From Gonium pectorale (Eukaryota > Chlorophyta > Chlorophyceae > Chlamydomonadales > Volvocaceae), in NCBI GenBank assembly GCA_001584585.1, contig LSYV01000011.1:108726-139989 (forward strand): 31,264 bases of DNA, in the 5' to 3' direction. Within the stretch, counting starts at the first letter, position 1; every line of letters begins with the position of its first letter. The position numbers and the translations under genes are program-made. The notes beneath the pieces are model-generated. The model did no database searches. It saw nothing but the letters and a program-made list of their open reading frames with translations, and had not been told where the DNA came from. Positions 21,905-30,803 of the stretch are shown here, one piece after another.

Positions 21905-22673
21905 ATGTCTCAGATCATGCTCCAGAACCGGTACTTCATGGAGATGGAGGCCGAGCAGGAGGCGGAGCAGCAGGCGGTAGGTACCGGGCGTGGGTACAGC
22001 CACCGGGCGCACCCGGGGGTCGGTCGGCCTTTGAGATTGCGTCTCTGGCTCTTGTTGCTGCCTTCATCGCCCTAAGCCTTGGCGACGACAGGGCGGGAGT
22101 GTGCCGGGTGGGCGGGCGGGCGGGCATGCGTTCCGGCGCGTGCAGCGACTGCGCGTTTCAGCCGTCGCCCTGCGCTGCATGCGGAGGAGGAGCGCCCTGA
22201 CCTTGTCGTTACAATGCTGCCGTTGCGCTTGTCTCAACTCCTCCTGCCCCCGCCGCCTGCCTCCTCGCCGCGGTGCCGCCTCGCAGGCCGACGAGCCGCT
22301 GCCCCCGCAGGCCGTCCAGGCCATCATCGACTCGGGCCTCGCCCAGCCGGGCGGCAACGAGCGGCTGCACCTCCACCTGCACGTGCACAAGCACCACCAG
22401 CACCACCACTACCACCACAGGGACCTGCAGCCGGTACCGCAGGAGCCCGCGACGATCCAGCAGCATGAGATGGACAACAGGTACCTGCAGCCTGTGCGGA
22501 AGGGGCCCGCTGCGCTACAGCAGGAGCTGGACCTGACCCCGACCATGCAGGCCTTCCTGTGGCTGGGCATCGTCTCGGTGGCCGTGGTGGCTGTGGGGGC
22601 CCTCATCGGCGCCCCGGCGGCGAAAGCGGTCCACAAGTCGGTGTTGGCGACGCTGAGGCCCGCCCGCAAGTAG
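21905..22673 (+). CDS. Small His-rich protein with a C-terminal membrane anchor, two exons, unknown function
   Basis: Exons are 21905-21976 and 22287-22673 (TAG); the intron is GTAGGT...TCGCAG in phase 0, giving 152 residues. The N terminus is a hydrophilic, Met/Glu/Gln-rich helix (MSQIMLQNRYFMEMEAEQEA). A short predicted helix follows (PQAVQAIIDSGLAQ). Next comes a His-rich run (HLHLHVHKHHQHHHYHH, about residues 61-77) that could bind metal, then two related segments RDLQPVPQEPATIQQ and RYLQPVRKGPAALQQ. The C terminus has one hydrophobic helix (FLWLGIVSVAVVAVGALIGA) with a basic tail ending RPARK. It has no signal peptide, so a tail-anchored topology is likely. I do not recognise the family. 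The layout resembles the three genes downstream, but the sequences are not clearly homologous. TGTAA follows 25 bases after the stop. Confidence 0.65.
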
Positions 22674-22697
22674 AGCAGTAGACCAGGAGTGGCGACC

Positions 22698-22702
22698 TGT
22701 AA
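22698..22702 (+). terminator. Candidate polyadenylation signal TGTAA
   Basis: Lies 25 bases after the stop of the His-rich gene, in GACCTGTAATGCG. This suggests a very short 3' UTR. No gene is seen in the stretch 22703-23195 that follows. Confidence 0.55.
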
Positions 22703-23389
22703 TGCGTGCAGCGGTTGCCGTTGATGCCTCAACGTGCTGTCCGGGTTGCAAGTTTGGGCAATGGTGTTGGTGGTGCGACGCCGCTCGATGTCGTGCAGGC
22801 CTACAACCCGAGTTGTTGCCGCACGCTCGGAAGCTTATGTTGCAGGGACGCATGTGTTGATGAGCGGCTTGAGCTGAGCACCGCTTTTCAGGAGTCCAGG
22901 AAGCGCTCATACGCGTACGGAGTTAGTGTACAAACGAGTGAAAGATGTTACATTGTTCGGTGTTGCAATGCATAGAAAGGGCCGAGATTCAGCAACTGTA
23001 ACCGCACCGCATGCGTACTCCGATTATTTGCAAGCGGACTGGTCTAGTGCGACACCGCCTGCGCCAGATCTTGCCATCGAAAGTCCAGAAGGCAGCACAC
23101 AACGACGACGACACGCAGCAGAGCGCTACAAGGCCTCCGTCACGAAAGCCATGGCATCGTCCTGCTGTGCCTCTCCGCCGCAAGTCTAGTCTCTAGTACT
23201 GCGCCACCTACACATCTCCTTTGCCAAGCGCCCAAGACTCGGTAGACACGTTGCTGGCTCCATGGCTCTGCAGCACTTCCTCGCCACGCCACGACCGGAG
23301 GGTGGCTGACCAAGAAACGCCGTACACACGAGAGCGCCCCGCGGCAACGACGGCCGCGCGCAACCTCTTCGGCCCCATCACCCCTTCGT

Positions 23390-24023
23390 TCAGGGGAAAC
23401 TCTTAGGCAGGAGACGCCGCACAGCGAACGCGCCGCCGACGAGCAGAGCGCCGATCGTCAGCCCTGCGCCGACTAGCACCCCGGTTCCAAACGCAAGGTA
23501 GCCGCGCTGCTCGAGGTCCGGGCCGTTCGAGGGTTTCGGCACCTCGACCTGGCCCTTGCCGGCGGCCTCGTCCACGCCGGCGCCCTGGCCCGCTCCGCCC
23601 CCAGCCGCGGCGCCCTGAGCCCCCGCAGGTGGCTGACCCTGCCCCTGGCCGGCCTGCTGCAACTGCGGTTCATTCAAGGTCCGGGGGAGGGGCCCGACGT
23701 CACGAACCGTGTGCAGGGCTGACCGGCGAAGGGCACGTGCAGGAAGGCCGGGGTCGGGGCAAAGGCCCCAACACATCCAGGTTCCCATGGATCAGACCCA
23801 GACAGCCGCTTGGCTGTCCAATGTCGGTGTGCAGCAGAAGCGGCGGTGCATGTGTGGGGTAAATTGTGCGAGCGTAGCTGTAGGGTAGGAACGCAGGATG
23901 CCCCCCCGCCATAATACGGTAACGCACCATAAGCATCGCCAGGTGCTCCACCGCATGGAGCTCCGCCGGAGCCAGGTCCGCACCCAGGGCCATTGCAACG
24001 GCGTGGACCTGAGCGTTGGCCAT
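23390..24023 (-). CDS. Tail-anchored small membrane protein, paralogue 1 (122 aa), unknown function
   Basis: Coding exons on the - strand are 24023-23928 and 23662-23390 (TGA), joined in phase 0 by a GT-AG intron. A further upstream intron (24178-24032, GTAAGC...CCCGCAG) puts most of the 5' UTR in a separate exon ending at 24179. The start ATG is in strong context (ACCATGG), eight bases after the acceptor. The first exon encodes a short amphipathic helix (LGADLAPAELHAVEHLAMLM). The second starts with Gln/Gly/Pro/Ala-rich disorder, then VEVPKPSNGPDLEQRGYLAF. The anchor is Gly-rich and hydrophobic (GTGVLVGAGLTIGALLVGGA), with a short basic tail RRLLPKSFP. A short anchor with Arg/Lys flanks is typical of tail-anchored proteins of mitochondrial or plastid outer membranes. 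I know of no named family. Confidence 0.7.
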
Positions 24024-24178
24024 GGTTGCGCCTGCGGGGCGGGGTCAGGGGCAGCGGCGGGGTCAGGGTCCATGATATCCCTGAGGAGCAACGCGGCCTT
24101 TTGCGGTCCAGTGCAGTCCAACTTGTGGCGTATGCAGGTTCACAAAAGTATAGAAACAATGATGGTAGTGGGGCTTAC

Positions 24179-24454
24179 CTGATCGGACAGAAGAAGAGAT
24201 AGTTCAGCGTATACCGGTACTGAGTGTACTGAGGTAACACTCGGAGCGTTGCCTTGGACTGCGAGCGTGCATTTTGACGGAGCGACTCAGCACTTATTCC
24301 CATTTGGCTGCTGACAGCGGTCGTGTTCCGAGCTGACAGTTTACACCTCGACGCGACGGCGCACGGGAGTCGCATCAGCCCTGTTCGGCCCCGCCGAGCT
24401 ACGAGCCACCCGCCAAGCGACACACGCAACGGAGGTGGCCGGGCGCGTGCCCTG
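24179..24454 (-). promoter_or_regulatory. 5' leader of paralogue 1 (UTR exon and proximal promoter)
   Basis: Conserved with 25414-25679. It ends in donor CAG|GTAAGC. Both copies hold an ATG opening a frame that starts MRLPCAVASR. That frame is shifted by one base between copies near its end and does not enter the main frame through the splice, so I treat it as an upstream ORF or plain UTR. Confidence 0.5.
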
Positions 24455-25413
24455 CCATCACTCTGCGATAACAGCGCGACTAAGAGCAGCATTGGGCTGT
24501 AATGCAGCTGCTGGTGGCATGGCTTTGGGCTCGGCCGAAGTGAATGGAGCGAGCCGAATGGGTGATGCTGCATCTGTCCATGCGGCAGCCGGCCCGCGCC
24601 CACCCGCCTCTACCATTTTGTCTCTGTAAACTGACCGATCTAAACACTACCAGATAATTCGGAGGTCTCTCCGCCAGTGAGGGCCTCGAAGCGGACGCTT
24701 CGGTTTTGCACCACCACGCACAGCTTGTCAGCCATGGCCACGGGCGGCATTTATTCTAGGAACTCACGTCGCTGTATGGGCCGGTGTTACAGGCATCAGT
24801 AGGCGGGTTGGGGCGCCATGGTGCTAGGGGAGGCTGTACTCAAATACAAAGTTAAAATAATTCAACTTGTCATACTGCTCTTGTTTGAGATATGGACGTT
24901 AACGGTAACCGCTTGACTCGACCGCCGCACCGCCCCTCAACGTGCCAACGTCGCAACGTGCCCTTTTGTTTAGACCAGTATACCAGTATATACCTATGGG
25001 CATTGGGTGAGGGGCTGGAGGTATCCCCCATCCAGGGTTTCGGGGGCGATAGTCCGCAGGGTGCCGTCATTACTGAAGTACGCGCATTCACGCTCGCTTA
25101 TGTTAATTACAATAACTAACATACGCTCCTTGCATGTCCGGAGGCTTTGTCACTTCAGTAATTGTGACAACGTCTATATAGAGTCCCTAGAGGCCTCTGC
25201 GCCCACTGGGCTTGCCGCTCAGTCGATTTGCAGATATGTGAAGGGCACACCAGCAGAGGCGGGTGGGCGCGGGCCGGCTATCGCATGGCCGCATCACTAT
25301 TTTGGCATGAGAGCTTGTTTCGCCTCGACCGGGCCCAAAACCAGGCCATCAGAAGCTACATCGCAGCCCCATGTTGCTCTTTGACATGCTAGCGCGATTG
25401 CTCAGGGTTGTGC
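24455..25413. other. Spacer between divergent paralogues, likely shared upstream region
   Basis: The two duplicated genes point away from each other from this 959-base spacer, which should contain their promoters. It is AT-richer in places (24838-24870). A perfect 10-base palindrome TCTATATAGA occurs at about 25172-25181. No coding frame is supported. Confidence 0.5.
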
Positions 25414-25679
25414 CAGGGCACGCGCCTGGCCGCCTCCGTTGCGTCTGTCGCTTGGCGGGTGGCCCGTAGCTCGGCGGAGCCAAACACGGCTGACTGATGC
25501 GACTCCCGTGCGCCGTCGCGTCGAGATATAACCTTTCAGCTCGGAACACGACCGCTGTCAGCTGCCGAAGGGGAATAAATGCCGAGCCGCTCCGCCAGAA
25601 TGTATGCTCACCGCCCAAGGCAACGCTCTCGACTGCTACCTCAGTACACACCGAACTCTCTATTCTTATTCCCAATCAG
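25414..25679 (+). promoter_or_regulatory. 5' leader of paralogue 2 (UTR exon and proximal promoter)
   Basis: Matches 24179-24454 in reverse. It ends at donor CAATCAG|GTGAGG; intron 25680-25813 follows, with a CTGAC branch-like site and acceptor CCCCACAG. One extra base near 25627-25636 relative to the other copy breaks the MRLPC... frame, arguing that this segment is untranslated. Confidence 0.5.
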
Positions 25680-25821
25680 GTGAGGCCACATTATGATCCT
25701 TGGTTTTGTGTTTATGTGACATGCATAGACCACAAGTGTTACTGTATTGGACCGCAAAAGGCCGCGTTGCTCCCCAGGGTATCATGGACCCTGACCCCGC
25801 CCCCGCCCCACAGGTGTCGCC

Positions 25822-26533
25822 ATGGTCAACGCTCAGATCGCTGCGGTGCCGGCGGAGGGGCACGAGAGCCAGCGGCGCGCCTCCGCCGGCCCACCGCCGT
25901 GCAGGGAGGATGCGCTGCGCCGGCGGATCCATGCCGTTGCGATGACCCTGGGTGCGGACTTGTCTCCGGTGGAGCTCCAGGCGGTGAAGCAGCTGGCGAT
26001 GCGTATGGTGCGTCGAAGTGGGCATGTAGTTGTGCATCCTGCCCTACAGCTCCGCTCGCATAGTTTCCCCCGCATATACACGCCGCTTCTGCTGCATACC
26101 GGCAATTGATAGCCAAGCGGCTGTCTGGGCCTGATCCATGGCAACCTGGAACTGTGTGGGCCTTTGCCCCGACCCCGGCCTTCCTGCACATGCCCTTCGC
26201 CGGTCAGCCCTGCACACGGTTCGTGACGTCGGGCCCCTCCCCCGGACCTTGAATGAACCGCAGTTGCAGCAGGCCGGCCAGGGGCAGGGTCAGCCACCTG
26301 GGGCTCAGGGCGCCGCGGATGGGGGCGGAGCGGGCCAGGGCGCCGGCGTGGACGAGGCCGCCGGCAAGGGCCAGGTCGAGGTGCCGAAACCCTCGAACGG
26401 TCCGGACCTCGAGCAGCGCGGCTACCTTGCGTTTGGAAGCGGGGTGCTGGTCGGCGCGGTGCTGACGGTCGGCGTTCTACTGGTCGGCGGCGCGTCGGCC
26501 GTGCGGCGTCTCCTGCCTAAGAGTCCCCCCTGA
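25822..26533 (+). CDS. Tail-anchored small membrane protein, paralogue 2 (151 aa), unknown function
   Basis: Exons are 25822-26007 and 26264-26533 (TGA), phase 0 intron GTGCGT...CCGCAG, with start in context GCCATGG. It is collinear with paralogue 1 except for 30 extra residues after MVNAQ (IAAVPAEGHESQRRA... to RRR), an exact in-frame 90-base difference. The rest of exon 1 (IHAVAMTLGADLSPVELQAV) and all of exon 2 align closely: PSNGPDLEQRGYLAFGSGVL, anchor VLTVGVLLVGGASAV and tail RRLLPKSPP. Exon 2 has one residue fewer in the disordered part. Conserved frames, phases and splice sites in both copies support real coding genes. No TGTAA is evident close downstream. Function unknown; insertion through the C-terminal anchor is inferred. 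Confidence 0.72.
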
Positions 26534-26778
26534 ACGAAGGGGTGATGGCGCCCAAGAGGTTGTGCGCGGCCGTCGTTACATATGTGCGTGACAGCGTGAT
26601 CTGAATTGTTCTAAAGGCTAATGAGCAAGGGCAAGCGTGTGCGCGTGTACGGCGTTTCTTGGTCAACCACTCTCCGGTCGTGGCGTGGCGAGGAAGCTGA
26701 TGCAGAGCCATGGAGCCAGCCACGTGTCTATTGGATCTTTGGCGCTTTGCAAAGGAGATGTGTAGGAGGCGCAGCACT

Positions 26779-28963
26779 CCGGTAGGAAGATTGCACAGCT
26801 TCCGTAACGTAGATAGGCCGTGCTTGTCGTTGTGCGCAAAGGTTTGGGGGTTAACCACGACAATCTCTGGCACTTGCGGTTAATAACTATAGCGCTGTGT
26901 GTATGTTGATGTACAGTTCTTCCTTCCTGATTCTGCAGTGTTACACCTTGCTGTCGTCGGGACAAATCGACTCCTGGGGCCTGCAGCACCTGTGGCCTGC
27001 AGGACCCCGTACCTAAAGGCTTCGTACGATCGTGTGCCGTGGTGTGTGAAGGCGAATGGACGCCTGGGAGGCCCCTTTCCTGCCTTCCTAGTCAAGGGGT
27101 AGAACAAGGCTGACCGCCGAGGCGAGCCCCAGCCGTTTTTCTTTCATTGAAGTGATTTCAGATCATTCACGAGTACGGGACCGGGAAGAGTCGGAGGCCA
27201 TGCTTGCGTGACACGATGGCAGTGCCCTGGAGATTGCATGCGATTGCCTACTTGGTGTGCCACCGACGACATGCACCTGTTCTCTGTCCACGCGTGTGTG
27301 AGGTGTATGCGCTTCTGGGAAGGAGGACCGTTGCGATGTTTGCGTCTAGGAAACCAACCGATTGTCCAGGGGTGGCCCCAGCCACAATGCTGTGTTTGCC
27401 CTGCTTGCTGGCACGGATGGACGGCCGTGCGGGTTGCCTGCTCTGAAGTGGGCGCGGGTTCGTGCTTTCTTACGGAACAGAGCTTTGGGTACCCACCCGA
27501 CCAACTGCACTACTTGCTGCGCCTTGGGCCGCGACGACGCAGGACCTCAAAAGTGTTGTTTCAGGAGGCACGGCTGCACCCATAGTTCAAATGCAGCATT
27601 AGGCGCTGTGCACATGCTATGTGTTCATCTGTGCAGCTGCTTTTTCGGGAGCTTGGGCACTTGCCCAATTGCCATTCTTGACTCCGGCAAGTTTGCGGGC
27701 GGGTTTCGGTTCATTGGGCAATCGGTTCATACATAGTACGGGCCCTCGGGCGTTGTCTATCGTGGTGCCTTTGTTACGCATGTTGCAGACGGCAGGAGGT
27801 ATGAACTGTCCTTCTAACTGTTTGGTTGTTGAAGTCAACGCTCTACTGGACGCTTTTGGCTTTGAGTGGTCCACGGCTTTTCAGCAACTACATGAACTTC
27901 GAGTAGGAGTTTGTTGGAGCGTTGGACGAGCCCTAGCCAGCGCTTGAGGAACGTCTCCTCGAGCCGTGACGGGTGCAAGAGATCCCTTGAGGCCCTAGCG
28001 TCCTTACGGATGAAGGGTTAAGATATGCCGGCACTGTACCTGGACGGCGTTGGTACATTTCTAGTCTGTGTTCGCAACGGCTCGAGACCCATACCGTAAC
28101 TGCAACCGTCCGGAGTCACGACCTATATACGAACCGTTCCCGTAACGCCTCCGCTTTGCCAGCTGCCGACACGCCCGCCTCCCGCCTGATCGGAGCCCAC
28201 TGCTACGTCTGCTGGAATCGCAGGCGCCACTGTGTGTGTGACTGCGCTGACCACTGCACCCGCGTGGTCGACGCCGGCCGCATTAGCGCATACATACCTC
28301 GGCGCTGCGTGTGTGATGTACAGCCGCATCAAGCGGGGTCTCCGTAAGAGCCTGATCGCGAGGCACTCGTGTGTCGTGCCAGCCGCCAGCGGCAACCTGC
28401 CTCAGCCCGCCATCAAAAGTGGAACCCTCTTCGCCCAACCTCAGCAGTTGTCACCGCCGCCGCCAACTCAGCACTCAGCCAATGCATGCCGTCTGGTGCA
28501 CCACCCTGCGAAGCCCGCTTTTCGGCCCTGCATTGCACTGAGTCCCTGCCAGCGACACACAGCTCCAACGGACTGCTTCCCATCCAGCGCCTAGAACCCC
28601 TGATCGCAACTCAATGGCACGAGCTCCCAGCGCTGTGCGTTACAGCGGGCCGCCTCTCTTACCGAGCACCCGAGCGTGCATTTCCCGCTGGTCCACGGCC
28701 CGCAGGCAGGCCCCGCTGCACCTCGGCCCCCTCGCTCCCCGCGCTGCGCGAAGGCGAAGGCGAAGCGTGCCCACGTGTCTTGCATACACCACAACAGGCC
28801 CTAATGTCTCTGGAATCCCTCTGGAGTTGGGTCCCACGATAACACCATCACTTTCGCGCTTACACTCGTCGTATGCGTCGTTCCATTTCACCACAACAGG
28901 CCGAGCGTGACCTCGAGGGAGGCGGTCAACAGCGGACGGAAGGAGACGCTCTGCTGGGCAGCT
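26779..28963. other. Intergenic DNA, no gene supported
   Basis: The segment 26893-26965 (TGTACAGTTCTTCCTTCC, then CTGCAGTGTTACACCTTGCT) matches the - strand of 30385-30455, so the duplicated unit's 3' flank reaches about 430 bases past the stop of paralogue 2. Elsewhere I see only short frames without family resemblance. A 14-base direct repeat CACCACAACAGGCC occurs at 28787-28800 and 28889-28902. Confidence 0.5.
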
Positions 28964-28990
28964 GGCTGGCATTGTGGATGTTGGTCAAGG
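28964..28990 (+). repeat. 27-base imperfect direct repeat, left copy
   Basis: GGCTGGC..TGTGGATGTTGG-type sequence matched at 23 of 27 positions by 29352-29378. The two copies flank the hairpin cluster at 29123-29321. Confidence 0.5.
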
Positions 28991-29122
28991 CCCAACCCTT
29001 CAAGGTGCGGCACCTCCCGCGCTCCCGCATGCGTATAGGCAACCCGTAAATGGCGCGTCCGGGCCGACCCGCCGGCCACCCCTCCTCCCTTCGCCGCAGC
29101 GGCATGGGCCAGCCACGGTATC

Positions 29123-29321
29123 TTCGTTCGTCCGAACGAACGAATGGCCGTTTTGGTGGTTTTGGACGAACGCACAAGACCCCCGTTCGGTGGTGTGAAC
29201 GAACGGCAGGGCCCTTTTAGCAGGACCCTGCCATGGGCTGAACGAAAGATCCCGCCCGCAGGGCGGGCTCCACCGAAAGATCGGTGAGTTTTTTTGTGAC
29301 CGTTCGTTCAGCGAACGAACG
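29123..29321. repeat. Cluster of six consecutive hairpins, framed by GAAC/GTTC palindromes
   Basis: Perfect arms: TTCGTTCG/CGAACGAA (29123-29140, loop 2); CCGTTCG/CGAACGG (29183-29206, loop 10); GGCAGGG/CCCTGCC (29205-29232, loop 14); CCCGCCC/GGGCGGG (29251-29267, loop 3); CACCGA/TCGGTG (29271-29286, loop 4); CGTTCGTTC/GAACGAACG (29301-29321, loop 3). The first and last arms share the GAAC repeat, as do the second hairpin's arms in part. No gene is assigned to this stretch. Confidence 0.75.
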
Positions 29322-29351
29322 CCTGGCAGGGAAGATAACAAGGCTGGCATG

Positions 29352-29378
29352 GGCTGGCGTGGTGGACGTTGGCCAAGG
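29352..29378 (+). repeat. 27-base imperfect direct repeat, right copy
   Basis: Partner of 28964-28990, 388 bases downstream. In one frame both copies read AG(I/V)VDVGQG. Confidence 0.5.
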
Positions 29379-30384
29379 AGCATCGGTTGTCGGAAACGAT
29401 TGTTGTGCCTGTGGGACGGTACACTGCACTGTCTGCACATGGCGCTCATCGGGCACGTCACCCAAAGGGTCCTCTCCGGACCACCACATACCGATGTACA
29501 CCAGCACCTGGGGTGCATGGCGTTGGGACGGGTGTGATGCAGGCCAAGCGCGGACGGAGCATACAGGCAACCCCGACATTGGCGCAGCTCTATCTGTACA
29601 TTTGGGCGCTGTTCGATATTCGATGACTGGATGGGAGCAGTGCAATCGCACGATCGTGGCTTCGGCGGCGCCGCGAACTGGAATTGCTGCCGGCTTGGAA
29701 CAGCAACATCACGAGGAGCCGTACAGCGGCGCCACAAGCACGACTCCTCCCCTGCTTACTGGATTGCATACCGTCGCTGGGCGTTCCGTCTGGGCAGGTC
29801 CGGCGCACGCGTTTTCTTTATCGCTGCCTCCGCTGGCCGCCGATGGTTCGATGGCGGAGTCGGCAAATGCCGCCGAGCACGCCCATGACAGCCCCAGCGA
29901 GACGGGACGCACTGAGACGCGGGGCACGTCTCTTCATCTGCCTTGCCCGCATTGCCTCGTCTCTGCCCACCCCACTGGCAACTCTACGGCTTCCGGTGTG
30001 TTTGTTTGTAGATGTTCCTCTCTGCAGCTTCTCATATTTCAACACTCTCATAAGGGTCGCCACACGCGACCCCGCCATTTGCAGACTGCGCTGTGACAAC
30101 GAGATGCGTCCAGGCCATAAACATGAGCGGTTGGTTGGGAGCTTGTGTGCTCTGTTAGCGAGACGCACTTGTTGATCGGCTTGCGCGTTCGAGCACCGTG
30201 TGTGGGGGCCAAGGAAACCCAGGGGCGCCAAGCAGTGAAAGCCGTTTCAACGTAAGAGAAACAACTGACTTACTGTGATGCGCGTAAAAAAGGTCCTCTG
30301 TTCGCCCACCAGCCACCACCATCTCTCGGCACCTGGTAATTCAGCCATTTGTTACCCTCCATCAGCTCTACCCGGTGCCGCCCG
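29379..30384. other. Intergenic DNA, no gene supported
   Basis: Frames of 140-270 codons exist on both strands here, but none has a recognisable domain, a splice-bounded homologue or a consistent codon bias. They overlap one another antisense, as expected for stop-poor DNA. Confidence 0.45.
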
Positions 30385-30477
30385 AGACCCGACCAAAGCA
30401 AGGCGTAGCACTGCAGAGGCAAGCAGGAAATATTGTACGTGTGCATACCCATGTCGGAAATCGACAGCAATAAGTGT

Positions 30478-30615
30478 ACAAGGCATGCCGCATGCGACAG
30501 ACCTGATCGTGCAAAGTCCAGACTGCCACACTCCACGCCGGCAAGCAGCACTACATGGCCTCAGCCACGGAAGCCATGGCATCTTCCTGCCGGGCCTCTC
30601 CACCGCAAGTCTAGT
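30478..30615 (-). repeat. Conserved 3' flank shared with paralogue 1
   Basis: Matches 23040-23190 in the same orientation: AAGTCCAGA, then AGCCATGGCATC.TCCTGC and CCGCAAGTCTAGT. Both lie downstream (- strand) of a tail-anchor gene, which shows that the duplicated unit includes several hundred bases of 3' flank. Confidence 0.7.
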
Positions 30616-30623
30616 TGTGTGCC

Positions 30624-30628
30624 TTACA
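30624..30628 (-). terminator. Candidate polyadenylation signal TGTAA for paralogue 3
   Basis: On the - strand AATGTAAGG lies 176 bases after the stop of the gene at 30804. The spacing is plausible for a green algal 3' UTR. Confidence 0.45.
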
Positions 30629-30803
30629 TTTATTCAGGGCAGAGACCGCATGGCCCGACATCTACGTGGCTGGCCGAGAGGCTTTCACTACCGTAACGGC
30701 CTCGTCCCATCCAGCACCGACCCGGGGCACCAGGACACCACCGGATACACGAGAGCGCTTCACATTGAAGGCCGCCGAGCGCAACCACTTCGCCAGCCCC
30801 CCT

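Larger units (their letters stand above)
23196..24454 (-). repeat. Left arm of a large inverted duplication
   Basis: Nearly the whole arm matches 25414-26778 in reverse orientation: 5' leader, first intron, coding exons, second intron and about 190 bases of 3' flank. The outer edge reads AGTACTGCGCCACCTACACA here; the other arm ends with its complement (TGTGTAGGAGGCGCAGCACT). The spacer is 24455-25413. Confidence 0.85.
25414..26778 (+). repeat. Right arm of a large inverted duplication
   Basis: Partner of 23196-24454. It is longer mainly because of a 90-base in-frame segment in the first coding exon and small differences in the flanks. Confidence 0.85.

Noticed and set aside
25783..25945. 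ATG opening MDPDPAPAPQ just before paralogue 2, also present before paralogue 1
   Set aside because: The segment has a branch-like CTGAC and a C-rich acceptor, so it is probably intron end; its frame differs from the main coding frame.
28156..28347. Cys-rich short frame (HCYVCWNRRRHCVCDC) resembling a DTW-domain or metallothionein start
   Set aside because: Only one short Cys cluster, with no following domain motif and no splice-bounded continuation.
29000..30096. Long overlapping frames on both strands (245 codons on -, 270 on +)
   Set aside because: They overlap each other antisense, cross the hairpin cluster and match no known family; treated as chance frames.
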